In this document: positions 45,321-56,129 of the stretch, one piece after another
How positions within the stretch are numbered: the first letter of the stretch is position 1
Layout of the letters: the number at the start of each line of letters is the position of its first letter
From: Euclidia mi
Lineage: Eukaryota; Arthropoda; Insecta; Lepidoptera; Erebidae
Assembly (NCBI GenBank): GCA_944739405.2
Contig: OX123190.2
Span: 23,906,807-23,970,806 of the forward strand
Direction of reading: 5' to 3'
Length of the DNA stretch: 64,000 nucleotides
The notes under the pieces: generated by a model
Database searches by the model: none
Seen by the model: only the letters and a program-made list of their open reading frames with translations
What the model was told of the DNA's origin: nothing
Position numbers and translations under genes: made by a program

Positions 45321-47498
45321 CATTCTTATAAAGATATAATTGAAACCAAATTTCGTGTCCTACTCCAGTTCTTAATATTAAATTACACAGAACTTATTTA
45401 AACATCCCATCAAGATAATAAATTTAAAATGTTTTGCTATCTGTAGTATTGATTTGTCGTTAGTTAGGAATAGTCTAAATTCGTGGTGGTCAAATGCTCA
45501 CTGGACTATAATTCTTGTATACTAACTTGTAACTCACGAGTTTACGATATTAATTCAAACACTAAAAACAGTGCACTTCTCAATATTTAAAAGTCAACGT
45601 TTTTGTCTGTCTATCTTTGTACGTATGTGAGGTTTGTTAAAGAACCTTATTTCGTCATACAAAGGGCCCGTGCATTGGAATAATGAGGTTCGCACAAGAG
45701 CACTTTGAAGCGACGTTCCTTGTATTTCAAAACTTGACTTTAAGCCCCCAAGACATGAGATGTGGAAAATAACTTTTAACAGACTGTTTTGTAGAGTTAT
45801 TCTTTATTAGTTTAATGATATGTTAATGTTGAATAGTTTGTTGTTGAAGTTTGTTTTTGTATTATAGTTTTTAATGTAATTTTTAATGAGGGTTTGAATT
45901 TTTGTTTAATGTTGTGTAGGTTAATAATATTGGGCACTTTTAACATTGACATGGAGGTGCTTTATGATCTCGTATAGAAATCATCGGGAGGATCACATTA
46001 TGATGATTCTGATATAAAAGAATTGGCTCCTCATTTTATTCCATCTATGCAACAGATATAGACCGTAATTATGAATCATGATGGTTAATGAAGGTTATTT
46101 TTACTTTTTAATGTTTATAAAGTTCTCTGCGATATAAAGTTTATTCCTAGCGCCTATCATCTTCATTCAGTGGGTGGATTTGCGGGACGAAGCAACGTAA
46201 TTATGCAATTACTATAGATATATACTTACATCTGAAAAGCACATGGACTTCTATTTTGTACCAATAACCGACTCCCACGGGTGCGGACAGAAACTAGTCA
46301 TTCATATCATATGTGACTTATGACTACTGTACTGTAATTACCTCTGCTTGACAGACACCTAGATTACATTTTATCGCTCTTCTATTCTACGATATAATAC
46401 AAATATAAGTTACCTTTACCACCTCAAATCAGATTTCGCTTCAAAAACAAAACCAAATTGTCATCAAAACGAAATCAATACATCAAAAGAACCCTCTATA
46501 ACTAAAGAACGAAACGGTTGCCAAATAGATCATTCACCCAAATATATTTTGACAAATCTTTGTACCTTCTAAACTAGATACAAAGCTACGAACATTTTAT
46601 AAACATCAAAGCGACGTAGGTTGTTTTATAAGGCACGATGTAAAAATATATTACGTTCCAATTTCACAAACGTTTACCTGATATGATATATCCTTTTATT
46701 ATCCGTATAGTTCGGCGGGATCAATAGGGATTCCTTTAGAAATGTTGTGTCATTGTTTATGGAAAGTCATTCCAATCAGACTGTACAAAGGACAGACATA
46801 TCGTAGCCGTCTTGTGTTCCTCGTTAATCTTAATCTTCCTATCTTGCCGGTCACGCTTGGCTTAGTTGAATGAAGGAGAGACGTGAAATAATAACTATTT
46901 TCAATCCAAGGCGGTTTATTGAGTGGGCCGTTGTTGCTATTGTTATTTTTGTGTTTTGTTTTGGGGTGAAACCTTAGTATATTTTCACGTATACTATACA
47001 CGTGGTTTCAGTTAGCAAATGCAGAATAAAATTGGGTACATAAGCCGTGAGTTAGATTCAGTCTTGTTGTCACTTTTTGTATTAGATAATTTTTTGTTAC
47101 AATGACACTATGAGTAAGTAGTATGGCCCATACAGATTTATATAAATCTCCTCATTTTCATACCGCATTACTTAGGAGGATTATGTAATTGTAATTGTTT
47201 TCCAACCCCTCTAATATACTTCTGATTAATAAAAATATAAATTCGTTGCGGGTCTTATTCGTACCTAACTTTCCCGGAGTCTGTCAAATCTCGGTGTTGC
47301 TGCAGAATTTGGCTACACAAATGTTGGTGGGCATGGTCCCAAATCAAAAGTTCTGAACCTCTTAAAGGTAGATAGAAAGCACTATAACTAAATTATGTAC
47401 ATAAAAATTTAGTCAAAAACAATCCAATTATTGATGAGAAATTAGGCTAGTTAAAATGAATTCCCAATTTATTGGTTAAAGGCTAAAAATGTGATAAA
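45321..47498. other. 2.2-kb AT-rich region, no gene recognised
   Basis: Only short anonymous ORFs are present. The longest, 83 codons on the minus strand at 46750-47001, is not recognisable. Confidence 0.4.
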
Positions 47499-47513
47499 AT
47501 TGATTGTATAATA

Positions 47514-47912
47514 CATACATACATAACGCCTTTTATCCCCGAAGGGGTAGGCAGAGGTGTATTTCTACACCCACTTTTCGCCATATATACTTTAGTCCCA
47601 GGTAATAAGGGGCGAGCCTATTGCCGTACCGGGCACATTTCCAGACTCCGTGCTGCTACTGAGAATTTCGTGACAGAAAAACCCAACAACACTGCCCGAC
47701 CCAGGAATCGAACCCGGGACCTCCCGATCCCACGCGCACATTTATGCCGCGAGACCAACGAGGCAGTCGTATAGGGTTTGATGTTGAGTTTTCCGTCTCT
47801 ACGCAAAGATGGTATTAGCATCGTGTTATCCCTTAGTCGCCTCTTACGACACCCACGGGAAGATAGGGGGTGGTGACACTTGTATTCTATGCCGTCAACC
47901 ACACGGCAAAAT
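47514..47912 (-). mobile_element. tRNA-derived SINE, long form
   Basis: On the minus strand, a 5' head at about 47912-47769 (TGCCGTGTGGTTGACGGC, then GTCGTAAGAGGCGACTAAGG) precedes the tRNA-like part. That part has GACTGCCTCG at 47768 and box B GGGTTCGATTCCTGGG at about 47702-47717. The body shared with 37760-38024 and a (TATG)n tail at 47514-47524 follow. ATTGATTGTATAATA occurs at 47499-47513 and at 48237-48251, a 15-bp target duplication that encloses this SINE plus a MITE inserted at its 5' edge. Confidence 0.8.
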
Positions 47913-47919
47913 TTTGATA

Positions 47920-48230
47920 TAATAGGGTAGTTTCCAGGGTCAAAATAATTACATTTTATTTAGTCCGTATTTTAGATTATAAAAAAATATTGGACACATA
48001 TTTTTTCTTTTTTCGATTAAATAAAAAATAACAAAGATATAGCCCATTAAAGTTACGTGTGACGTCATCTAGTGCTAAAAAATGCAGCACGGCGTGACGT
48101 TACACGTAACTTTAATGAGCTATATCTTGGTCATTTTTGGTTTAATTTACAAATAAAAAAATACGTATCGCTTATTTTTGAATAATCTAAAGAACGGACT
48201 TATATTTTTTTTTGTCAACTAGCCTATTGA
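47920..48230. mobile_element. 311-bp near-palindromic MITE, copy 2
   Basis: Ends TAATAGGGTAGTTTCC and AACTAGCCTATTGA. It is the inverse-orientation counterpart of 7598-7907. TTTGATA directly repeated at 47913-47919 and 48231-48237 is its likely 7-bp target duplication. It inserted at the 5' edge of the SINE, between the SINE and the SINE's own target duplication. Confidence 0.8.
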
Positions 48231-48579
48231 TTTGATATTGATTGTATAATATTTTGTGAAATTTCAATATTTGTAATTCCCTTTAATGCACGGCGTTTTG
48301 AATATTTAAATGCAGCAAATATTTTTGCGAGTACATAAAATATCACAGATTGGTCTTCGGCTTTTATACAGTTGAAAAAATGTATTCGTCTTTTTAAATT
48401 AATGTCGATTATAATTTTGTCTAATTTATAATTTAATTTTGATTAAAATTACAAATGCACAAGATCTAGGCTATAAAAAAACACTAACATACAAAATAAA
48501 ATAAAACTGCAATGTTTCGGCGTAAAAATTACAGCACTATTCACCCAAACCATACCGTAACAGTACTATCTACAACCAC
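48231..48579. other. AT-rich spacer
   Basis: After the SINE target duplication (48237-48251) nothing is recognised. Confidence 0.4.
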
Positions 48580-48917
48580 GTAGAAACCACACTAAGGGAA
48601 GGTGACATCAGGGGAGCGTCCAGGCTCCTATTTAGCAGCGATGTGGTGGCGCCTTGCTCTGCAGACACACTCGCGAGTCTCCAGAGCAAGCATCCAGCGC
48701 CAGGGGATAATCTTTCCTTTCCTGACCCACCTGACTCTGTTTCAGATTGCCTCAGGATTACAGCCAAGGACGTGGTTGCGGCCGTTTGCTTCTTCCAAAG
48801 CGGGTCTGCTGGTGGCCTCGACAGCTTAACAGCACAGCATTTAAAGGACCTTGTGTGTGCAAGCGCCGGGTCGGCCGGCGACGCGCTTTTGAGGGAGCTT
48901 ACGGCTTTGCGGCCATT

Positions 48918-49041
48918 TTCAATATTCGATCCATACATGGATTTTGAGATTCAAGATTTGTGTTATATTGATATTTTGTATCGAGCTTATGTCAAAAACG
49001 AATCTAAAATCTACAGATTTATCTATAGATCGAATATTGAA
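48918..49041. mobile_element. 124-bp inverted-repeat insert in LINE
   Basis: The ends TTCAATATTCGATC (48918-48931) and GATCGAATATTGAA (49028-49041) are a perfect 14-bp inverted repeat. LINE coding similarity stops at about 48912 and resumes near 49105. It is a very short MITE-like element. Confidence 0.65.
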
Positions 49042-49309
49042 TTCCGTAGTTAATGAACCTAATGCTCTCCGGCAATGTGAACGATCATGAACGATGCTAT
49101 CATCGATAATTTCTATGGCGCAAACCTGTGCGCCTTAAGGAAGCGAGACGGTGGCATTCGTCCCATTGCCGTTGGGTGTACTTTCAGGCGTATGGCAGCT
49201 AAGATTAGCTGCCGCCTTTATAACATCCTTTTAGGTAGCAAATTTCAGCCCCTGCAGCTTGGATTTGGATCCAAAGGGGGCTGTGAGGCTGCCATACATG
49301 TCATCATAA

Positions 49310-49480
49310 TCGATTTTAAACTTTCGCGATTTGTATACACCATACAAAATAATTTAGCGGGTCTTAATCGCGTTAACTTAACTTATTTAAGGTATAAAAA
49401 CCTATTTGTTACCGACATTCTCGTCTTGCACCGAGCGTGGTCGCGGAGAGACTGATGAGAACTCAGCGCCGTCTTGTGGA
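49310..49480 (+). repeat. Dispersed repeat inside LINE
   Basis: The text TTTAAACTTTCGCGATTTGT, a GGGTCTTAATCGCGTTA block and TTTGTTACCGACATTCTCGT resembles a short repeat common in Lepidoptera (usually ACCGACGTTTCG). It interrupts the LINE coding sequence. Boundaries and class are uncertain. Confidence 0.45.
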
Positions 49481-50666
49481 AGTGCGGGTTTCGGCACCTA
49501 CCCTCACTTGGTCTTTATTTGAGTTCGCAATATCGGTACTCCGACACACTACACCAATGACGTCTATAATCTTAATTATTTTGTGTCATGTCAACATACC
49601 TTGGCTGTAATAAGGGTAAGGTTATAAGAATGCCTTTAATTCGGTTAATAGTGACACCTTGTTGACACAAACTAAATTAGAAACACCCGAAATTTTCAAT
49701 TTTCTTTGGCAGTGTTACAGGCACCCTTCAAAATTGATATATAAGGAAAATGTTTTGGAATCCGTCGTTGGCTGTCAACAACGTGATCCGCTTGGACCAC
49801 TAGTCTTTAGCTTGGTCATTCACACAATTATCAATCAGCTAAAATCAAAATTTAACGTCTGGTATCTAGATGATGGAACCCTTGGAGGTTATGCAGATAC
49901 AGTTTATTAAGATCTGGCACTTCCAAAGTCAAAATTTTCATCCATTGGCCTAAAACTTCGAAATTTTCATTAACGAAAACTTAGACAAATCCGATGTACT
50001 TTCTTAATTTCAACATCTCGCCTCAAATATTACTAAAGTTGAAAAAAGGTGCTCTTCGCCGTCCCTAATATTAGACGGTTTCGATTCATTTATACAGGAA
50101 AACATTCAAAATTTTAGTGATATTTCAGACAGGTTACTCAAAATTAATATGCATTCGGTTTTTACTATTATCAAGTCTTTTTGTGCCTAAATTTACACAT
50201 GCTCTTCGATCTTCCTTTTTTTGGAAAAACCCATCTGCACTCGCCCAAATTGTCAAACTCATACAAATTACTTTAAGCGAAATTCTAAATCTGGCCCTGA
50301 ACGACCGAGTGTAGCTACAGGCGTCTTTGCCTGTACGCCTGGGTGGCCTTGGCGTTCGCTAAATTTCCGATGTAAGCTTATCAGCATTCCTGTCCTCGGT
50401 CCACAGCACTGAGGAATTGATCAGGAAAATTTTAGGTCACTGGTCGATTCTGTAAGACCGATGCCATGAATGCTTCAGAATGGCCTGTCCAAGCACCGCG
50501 TTACCCCGAATCTCATCTTCTCAGAGGCAGTGAGACGGGCCGCTTTGCAGCGTGGTACGAGAAAATCTTCTCTTCATCTTCAGTACGTCGTCCAATGCTG
50601 CAGAGCGTGCTCGTTTGCTGGCTGTGGGAGAGTGGGAGTCGGGGTAATATGGCTTCAGGCACTGCC

Positions 50667-50697
50667 ATCGTCCAACATAGGTACCATGTTGGACGAT
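50667..50697. repeat. 31-bp palindrome in LINE coding remnant
   Basis: Arms ATCGTCCAACAT and ATGTTGGACGAT enclose a 7-bp loop. The LINE coding frame reads through the right arm (IGTMLDDTT), so the left arm is likely the inverted addition. Confidence 0.8.
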
Positions 50698-51490
50698 ACG
50701 ACTTTCTGCATTGCTTCTTGCTTTCGTTTAGGTGCGCCACGGGTTGGCCAGGTGTTTTTCCACTTCGCCACGTTGTGGCAATGCTGCCAGCATTTTGGCC
50801 ACGCTTCCAATTTATGGCGATGTGGAGGATTGCCATCATGACGGCCTTTAAATTTTGATTTTACTTTTTTTATGTATTGGTTTTATTTGTACAGTTAGAT
50901 AATTAAGTATAAAAATTACTGTTTTAATTGATGTGTAAATAGTCACTTAGTTATAGTTAGTTTTTACTCAATTGTATTTAAATATTTCTGTTATTAAAAA
51001 AGTTATTATGTAAAAATGTGATCTTATGTCAGCGTTATTATTTTCTAAAACATGAAGTAACTCGCTTGCTTCGGAAATCACGTAAAATTGTAAGTTCTGC
51101 AGCATATCTCTCACCATCCTTGTTCGATTTACCTGTACCATAAATAAGACCTATTTCCCCGAGAACATAAAGGTCTTTCGTCTTTCTTGTGGTTGGCTAT
51201 CCAAAGCAAGCTAGAGTTCTTGCAGTTCCTCTTAGAAATGCACTCCAACCAGTCATCAAGGCAAACCGAAGACTAGGCACTGACGGAATCTTGGAAGCAT
51301 TTGGTCTCAGTGTCACCGCTTACATTCAGCTCTCCACTAAATTGCACTGCGGTTTGTTAGCTTCCTTTTCTTTTTGTTATAATTTCTTTCATATCCTTGG
51401 GTAATGTAACAGTTAAACGCTGCTATATTACTGTGCACCTAAAGGGCTCTCTCCCCATAGGGTGTAGTAAATATTATTATTATTATTACT

Positions 51491-51899
51491 ATAAATCGTA
51501 GAAAATTCAACGCAAAAGGTTAAACGTTTGACTCGTCTGTCAATGATAACAAAAAGAACATTCATAAAAATAAATTATCATAGAACCGTAATAAATTAAC
51601 AGAACTATGTCCTATTAAATCATTAACTTTAATATCTTCAACAGATCTTTAAATACTTTGTAACTTTTGTAACTAGATGCAAAAACTAATTTAATATTGT
51701 GTTAAACGTTCCTTTTATATTTTTTTAACTATAATAAATTACCATCTGTGAGATTTTGATTTCGTATAGACTATTTCTAGATCTTATCAATGTGAGTGTC
51801 TAACTCTAGTATCTGATTTTACAACAGGCCAGACAACCACTGACAAGACCCCAGGTTTCTTGTACCGATACATAAACTGGGATCGAATACTTTACTTTA
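51491..51899. other. AT-rich spacer
   Basis: Nothing recognised. The upstream edge of the next LINE is indistinct. Confidence 0.35.
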
Positions 51900-51984
51900 C
51901 ATGTCTGTCGCAGCGCAATTACCCATTCTTGTGGTGGACTCTACTATTGTTGCTTTACTTACTCTATCTTCTACGAACGATATA

Positions 51985-52767
51985 TAGCCAATAAAAGTTG
52001 GTGTGCCACAAGGTAGTGTCTTAGGGCCGGTCCTATAGCTACTGTATACCTGTGATATCCCAGTAACTAATAATAATTTCATAGCGACCTTTGCGGATGA
52101 CACTGCTATCATGGCAATAGGAAAAAACCATGAAGAAGCTGTTGAAAATGTTCAGGTAGCTGACAATGAAGTATTAAATTGGACAAAGAAATGGTGAAAC
52201 AAACTTAATGAAAGCAAGTCGACTCATATTGACTTCACCAACAAAAATGGCCAGTACCATCCTGTAACCATAAACGGTCAACCGATATCATACGCGAACA
52301 CTGCCAAGTATCTTGGTATGACACTTGACACAAAACTACGCTGGAAAGCACATAACAAAAAGAAAAGAGAACAGCTTGGTATACGGTATAAAAAAATGTA
52401 CTGGCTGATGGGTCGACATTCTTCATTGTCAGTATATTATAAAATTCTATTATATAATCAAATACTCATGCCAGTGTGGACATACGGCATCCAGTTATGG
52501 GGGTGTGCCAGTAAGAACAATCGGCAAATCATCCAAAGGTTCCAGAATAAAGTGCTGAGGGATATTGTCAATACGCCCTGGTATGTTCGCAATAACGATC
52601 TCCATCGGGACCTCAATATTGACGACGTCGATAAACTTATACAGAAATATGCAGAAGCACACGAACGGCGTCTTCATCATCACGTGAATGTCGAGGCGAT
52701 TCAGCTTCTCGACAACACTGAATTAATGATAAGACTGAAACGGACAAAACCATTTGAGTTAGTATAG
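51985..52767 (+). pseudogene. Jockey-type reverse transcriptase, C-terminal half
   Basis: The translated frame shows GVPQGSVLGPVL, a stop (TAG near 52036-52038), then ATFADDTAIMAIGKN with the intact catalytic FADD box. NEVLNWTKKW, another stop (TGA near 52196), and the NTAKYLGMTLDTKLRWK stretch follow. The last 149 codons (52318-52767) are open and contain VYYKILLYNQILMPVWTYGI, QLWGCASKNN and IQRFQNKVLRDIVNTPWYVR, which are hallmark C-terminal motifs of Jockey-clade LINE proteins. The N-terminal endonuclease is absent. Confidence 0.85.
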
Positions 52768-53271
52768 TATAGTGACGTTAAAATAAGAGTGTCGTGATGA
52801 GTGCACCGTGAAAAAGAACACATGAACAAAGTGTCTTCGCCTTAGAGTATACATTAGCAAGCTATAGAGTACTAGCAAAGCATATGACTCATTATGCCAA
52901 TCGTAAGCAGATATTTGATAGATGTCAATTTAGATGTATGTACAACATAGTGATGTGCCATGAATGAAGTTATTGAGTAATCACTAATAAGGTGACAATT
53001 GTATAGGTGAAGTAACAGCTAGTAACAGGTAGGTACTAGGTACCGTTTTGTATTTAGTTTGGGGTTGCGTTCGTGTGGCAGAGCTTTTAGTAAGTAGGTT
53101 TATTTACAAGTAAGTATCATGATAACCCGCAGAATATTATTATTGCATCTTCAATATTTCTCAAAAAAAGTACATAAGTAGAGTCATCTACTTATCAAAA
53201 GCGGGAAGCATTAAGTAAGTACCTAGGTATTATAGCGATATTACACTGACCTACGGAGTAGTTAGTAGTTA

Positions 53272-53322
53272 TGTAGGTATAACGAATCGGACCCTAGATG
53301 GGTCCGATTCGTTATACCTACA
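53272..53322. repeat. 51-bp perfect palindrome with 5-bp loop
   Basis: 23-bp arms (TGTAGGTATAACGAATCGG... and its inverse) enclose TAGAT. A partial third copy (TATAACGAATCGGA) lies at 53373. Confidence 0.9.
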
Positions 53323-54108
53323 TTGCGTGGTTTATTCATTTTCCCACAAAAGCTTGAATTGACTCATCAATGTATAACGAATCGGAACAACGATGTTGGG
53401 CGGTATAAGAAGCGCTTTTACTTATCATTACACTTACCTGTGGACCTTTACAAAAGTCCAAAAAAATGTAAACCCCATGGTCTATAGGCTAGAGGCAAAA
53501 ATTCACGAGCTTAGTTAAGACATTGCAGGCTTTATTCACTTGATTGTTTGAAAATATGCCGTGCTTCGGAGGACACGTTACGTCCGCTTACTAAGCCGTG
53601 GCTTTATAAACCTGACGCCGGTAAATTAGTGAGATTGGTGATTAATGCTGTAACTCATAAGATACGATGTTGATAAATAAAATAAAACACATATGTTAAA
53701 ATTCTACAATGATTTATTAGTAAAAAGTACAACTACAATTACTGTCCCAGGAAAAGGTTTAATTTATTATACAATTGTCGCTTTGTATGCTTGATCCCCG
53801 TTTTTCGAACTAGATATTTCATCCTAATATCTACATATTTTTGGATCACAGCGCGTAACAAATGTGTTCGTGTAAAACTGTGAAAATATATTTTCCAATA
53901 AATAGTTGCAGAGCCTCGGTAGCTAAACTAAGTGCCATGAGATTACTATTTTTTTTGGGCGATACAGTCTTCTACTATTAAACTACAATATTCCTTTTTG
54001 TTTATTTTAAAATGTAGTAAGCTAAATTTTCGACTTTGACTATCAAACCTGTTACTAACTCGGTACTAACACTGTTATATTTCGAGTACAGAATGACACA
54101 ACACTAGC

Positions 54109-54199
54109 GTAGGGCAGAGGAAGGGTGAAGCGGGAGGCGCGGCAGCGCGGTTCTGCTGTCCCGCCCGCGCGCCTCGCGCAACCCCCTCCCACGCCCTAC
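54109..54199. repeat. GC-rich 91-bp inverted repeat
   Basis: Arms GTAGGGC and GCCCTAC, followed inward by partly matching GGGAGGCGCG/CGCGCGCCTC, in a block far richer in GC than its surroundings. It may be a small MITE inside the 52840-54465 element. Confidence 0.6.
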
Positions 54200-54640
54200 A
54201 GTATTTCTTAAAATACTAGATTTACTACTAAAATAATACTTACCGATGATAAGAAATAGCATGTTTCTTCCTTGTATGCTGCTAAACTGCACATTTCACC
54301 ATATTTTCATTATTTTTCGCCAAATTACTGTCGATGAACAAGCCGCTCGCGTGACAATTTATGACTAGTGCTGTCATCGCTCGACTCTCGCGCTCGTTCA
54401 TACCCGTGCTTATGGTTCATACTCGCATACTGTTGCTCTATAGCTTGCTAATGTATACTCTAAGGTCTTCGCCTTAATGTAAACTAAGAAATTATGTTAT
54501 TGGACAATTCTTAGATAATAATCTTATGTATCAATTTAGGTTAAATTTAAATTATTCATTAGCTTCAAGGCTAGATTGTAATATAAGTAAAATATCGTTT
54601 CGGTATTTTATACAATAAAAAATAAATAAAAAGAATAAAT

Positions 54641-56129
54641 GTTTTGACTAGAAAATTGCTCATCACACGTGGCATAAATAGTATATATTATATAATTCAC
54701 GTTTATTGCGAATCATTATAAACGTGTAGTTTATCCAGCCAATTTTAAGACAAATTCTGCATAAAAATATAAAATAAAATAATATTGTGAATGTGCAAGC
54801 TTCTCTTCACAATATATGGTAACAAATGAAAATGTTCGAGATCACCAAAAGGAGATACTTCACAAATTAATTAAGGATAAAGTCCACAGTATTTGCGACA
54901 CGCGAGTCTCCGTTCCTTTCAGAATGTCCAAGCAAAAGCAAAAGTTAGAATACCTTTAATTTGGAAGATGGTTGGAATATTTCAACGCTAAATACAATGT
55001 AACAATCTGAAGAGCGAGGTGGAACTTTGTCAGCTCGTTTGGCTCCCGCACGATCTAGAAAGCTATCTTGGAGTGCATCGGAATTACAACGTGCTTCCAA
55101 CTTCGCGATTTGAATCGGAATACGACGTGTGGATGTATCACCGCTGGATAAGCCTCTTTAGCATCTGGTTAGAATATAACATCACTGAATTTGTCGTTTT
55201 GGTAAAATTAAGGATCAGCTGATATTGAAGAGTAAAACCGTTTCTCATTTCGCGCATTTTAAGCCTGCTTGGCACAAAGACTTGTGTGGCCCTGTTTATT
55301 AATACATTATTTTTTGAAGTCACTGCCTTTAGTCTAATCTTTGGCCTATAAGAATATATTTTTTACGTCAGTAAGGCACTTCAATGACTTCTAGTCCTTT
55401 TCTTGAGGGTTTTGTTATCGGCACCATAAAGCTCAGCAAATTTACCGCTTATAACGTAGGATATAAAAATATTTAATCAAAAATCATATCTACGACGTCG
55501 ACAATGACTGCGATAATAATCTCGTTACTACGATATCTTCATTCAGGTATTAAGTTTATAGTGTGCTACAGTCAGCGGTGCGTAATGAAACTTGCAATAT
55601 TTTCCTTTCCAGATAGACTTTATTTCTATCTCATTAAGGTACAAATTTGTGTAATACGCTAGTGCTAACTTTGAAGAGATACCTACGAGAATAAGCGAAC
55701 TTAGAGTGCGCTTAAATAATAAGTTGCCAAGAAGAATTGGGAATTCACGGTTCTAAAAGTTGATGAAATGACGGCTGAAGCTATATATTTGACAAGTGGT
55801 AAGGTGTTTATGTGATATTGAATAGTTTTATGATCTGTTTACGTTTGTATGTTGGTAACATTTAACTTACAGCTGGTATAAAATTCTGTGTGTGAGAGGA
55901 TGATTAGGAAAAGCAACAATGTACCGGTGTAAGTCAATGTTTGCGTTCTGATATGATTCTGTTCTAAATTTATTAGTAAGTACATTGCGTACATGTACGT
56001 ATAAAATATTTTCTCAAAACAAAGGCATTTGTTTTTGTGACGTACGTTTACATGTAGGCTCGTCAGGATTCAGGGAAATAATATGCAGAATTAGATCAAG
56101 TATTATTCACTTCATTTATTATTCTTCAC
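54641..56129. other. 1.5-kb region, no gene recognised
   Basis: Short plus ORF 55019-55222 and others are anonymous. No repeat structure was identified. Confidence 0.4.

Larger units (their letters stand above)
48640..50860 (+). pseudogene. LINE reverse transcriptase, fragmented
   Basis: The first segment (about 48640-48912) encodes an RT N-terminal extension with DVVAAVCFFQSGSAGGLDSL and QHLKDLV. The next (49105-49300) has a GANLCALRKRDGGIRPIAVG motif, then FRRMAAKISC and LGFGSKGGCEAAIH. The third (49660-49910) has the IFNFLWQCYRHPS stretch, GCQQRDPLGP, where QGDPLGP is expected, and NVWYLDDGTLGG, the catalytic palm. Later pieces (about 50120-50860) give the thumb and C-terminal region, including LQALPSSNIGTMLDDTTF and RLGAPR. 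Multiple frameshifts and stops make it non-functional. Confidence 0.7.
48580..51490 (+). mobile_element. Highly decayed LINE with nested repeats
   Basis: Coding fragments of one LINE appear in order across three frames, separated by insertions (48918-49041, about 49310-49480) and deletions. The 3' part (about 50880-51490) is a UTR ending GGGTGTAGTAAATATTATT with an ATT-unit tail at 51465-51487. The YLDDGTLGG catalytic box and KRDGGIRPIAVG motif mark a LINE lineage widespread in arthropods and cnidarians, which I cannot name with certainty. Confidence 0.7.
52840..54465. mobile_element. 1.6-kb non-coding element with 30-bp inverted repeats
   Basis: The left end 52840-52869 and right end 54436-54465 are perfect inverse copies over 30 bp (CCTTAGAGTATACATTAGC...). 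GTCTTCGCCTTA is found at both junctions (52833-52844 and 54465-54476), partly overlapping the inverted repeats. The target duplication is therefore 6-9 bp, with the exact length ambiguous. It splits the 3' UTR of a Jockey LINE. No transposase is visible. It contains a 51-bp palindrome and a GC-rich inverted repeat. Confidence 0.8.
51900..54640 (+). mobile_element. Jockey-type LINE split by DNA element
   Basis: A 5'-truncated LINE. The RT part runs to the stop at 52765-52767. The 3' UTR begins there, is interrupted by the element 52840-54465, and resumes at about 54466 (GTCTTCGCCTTA repeated from 52833). It ends with AATAAAAAATAAATAAAA near 54617-54640. Confidence 0.75.

Noticed and set aside
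47618..47902. 94-codon minus ORF of the type often annotated as a hypothetical protein
   Set aside because: It lies entirely within the long-form SINE; the translation is a by-product of the repeat.
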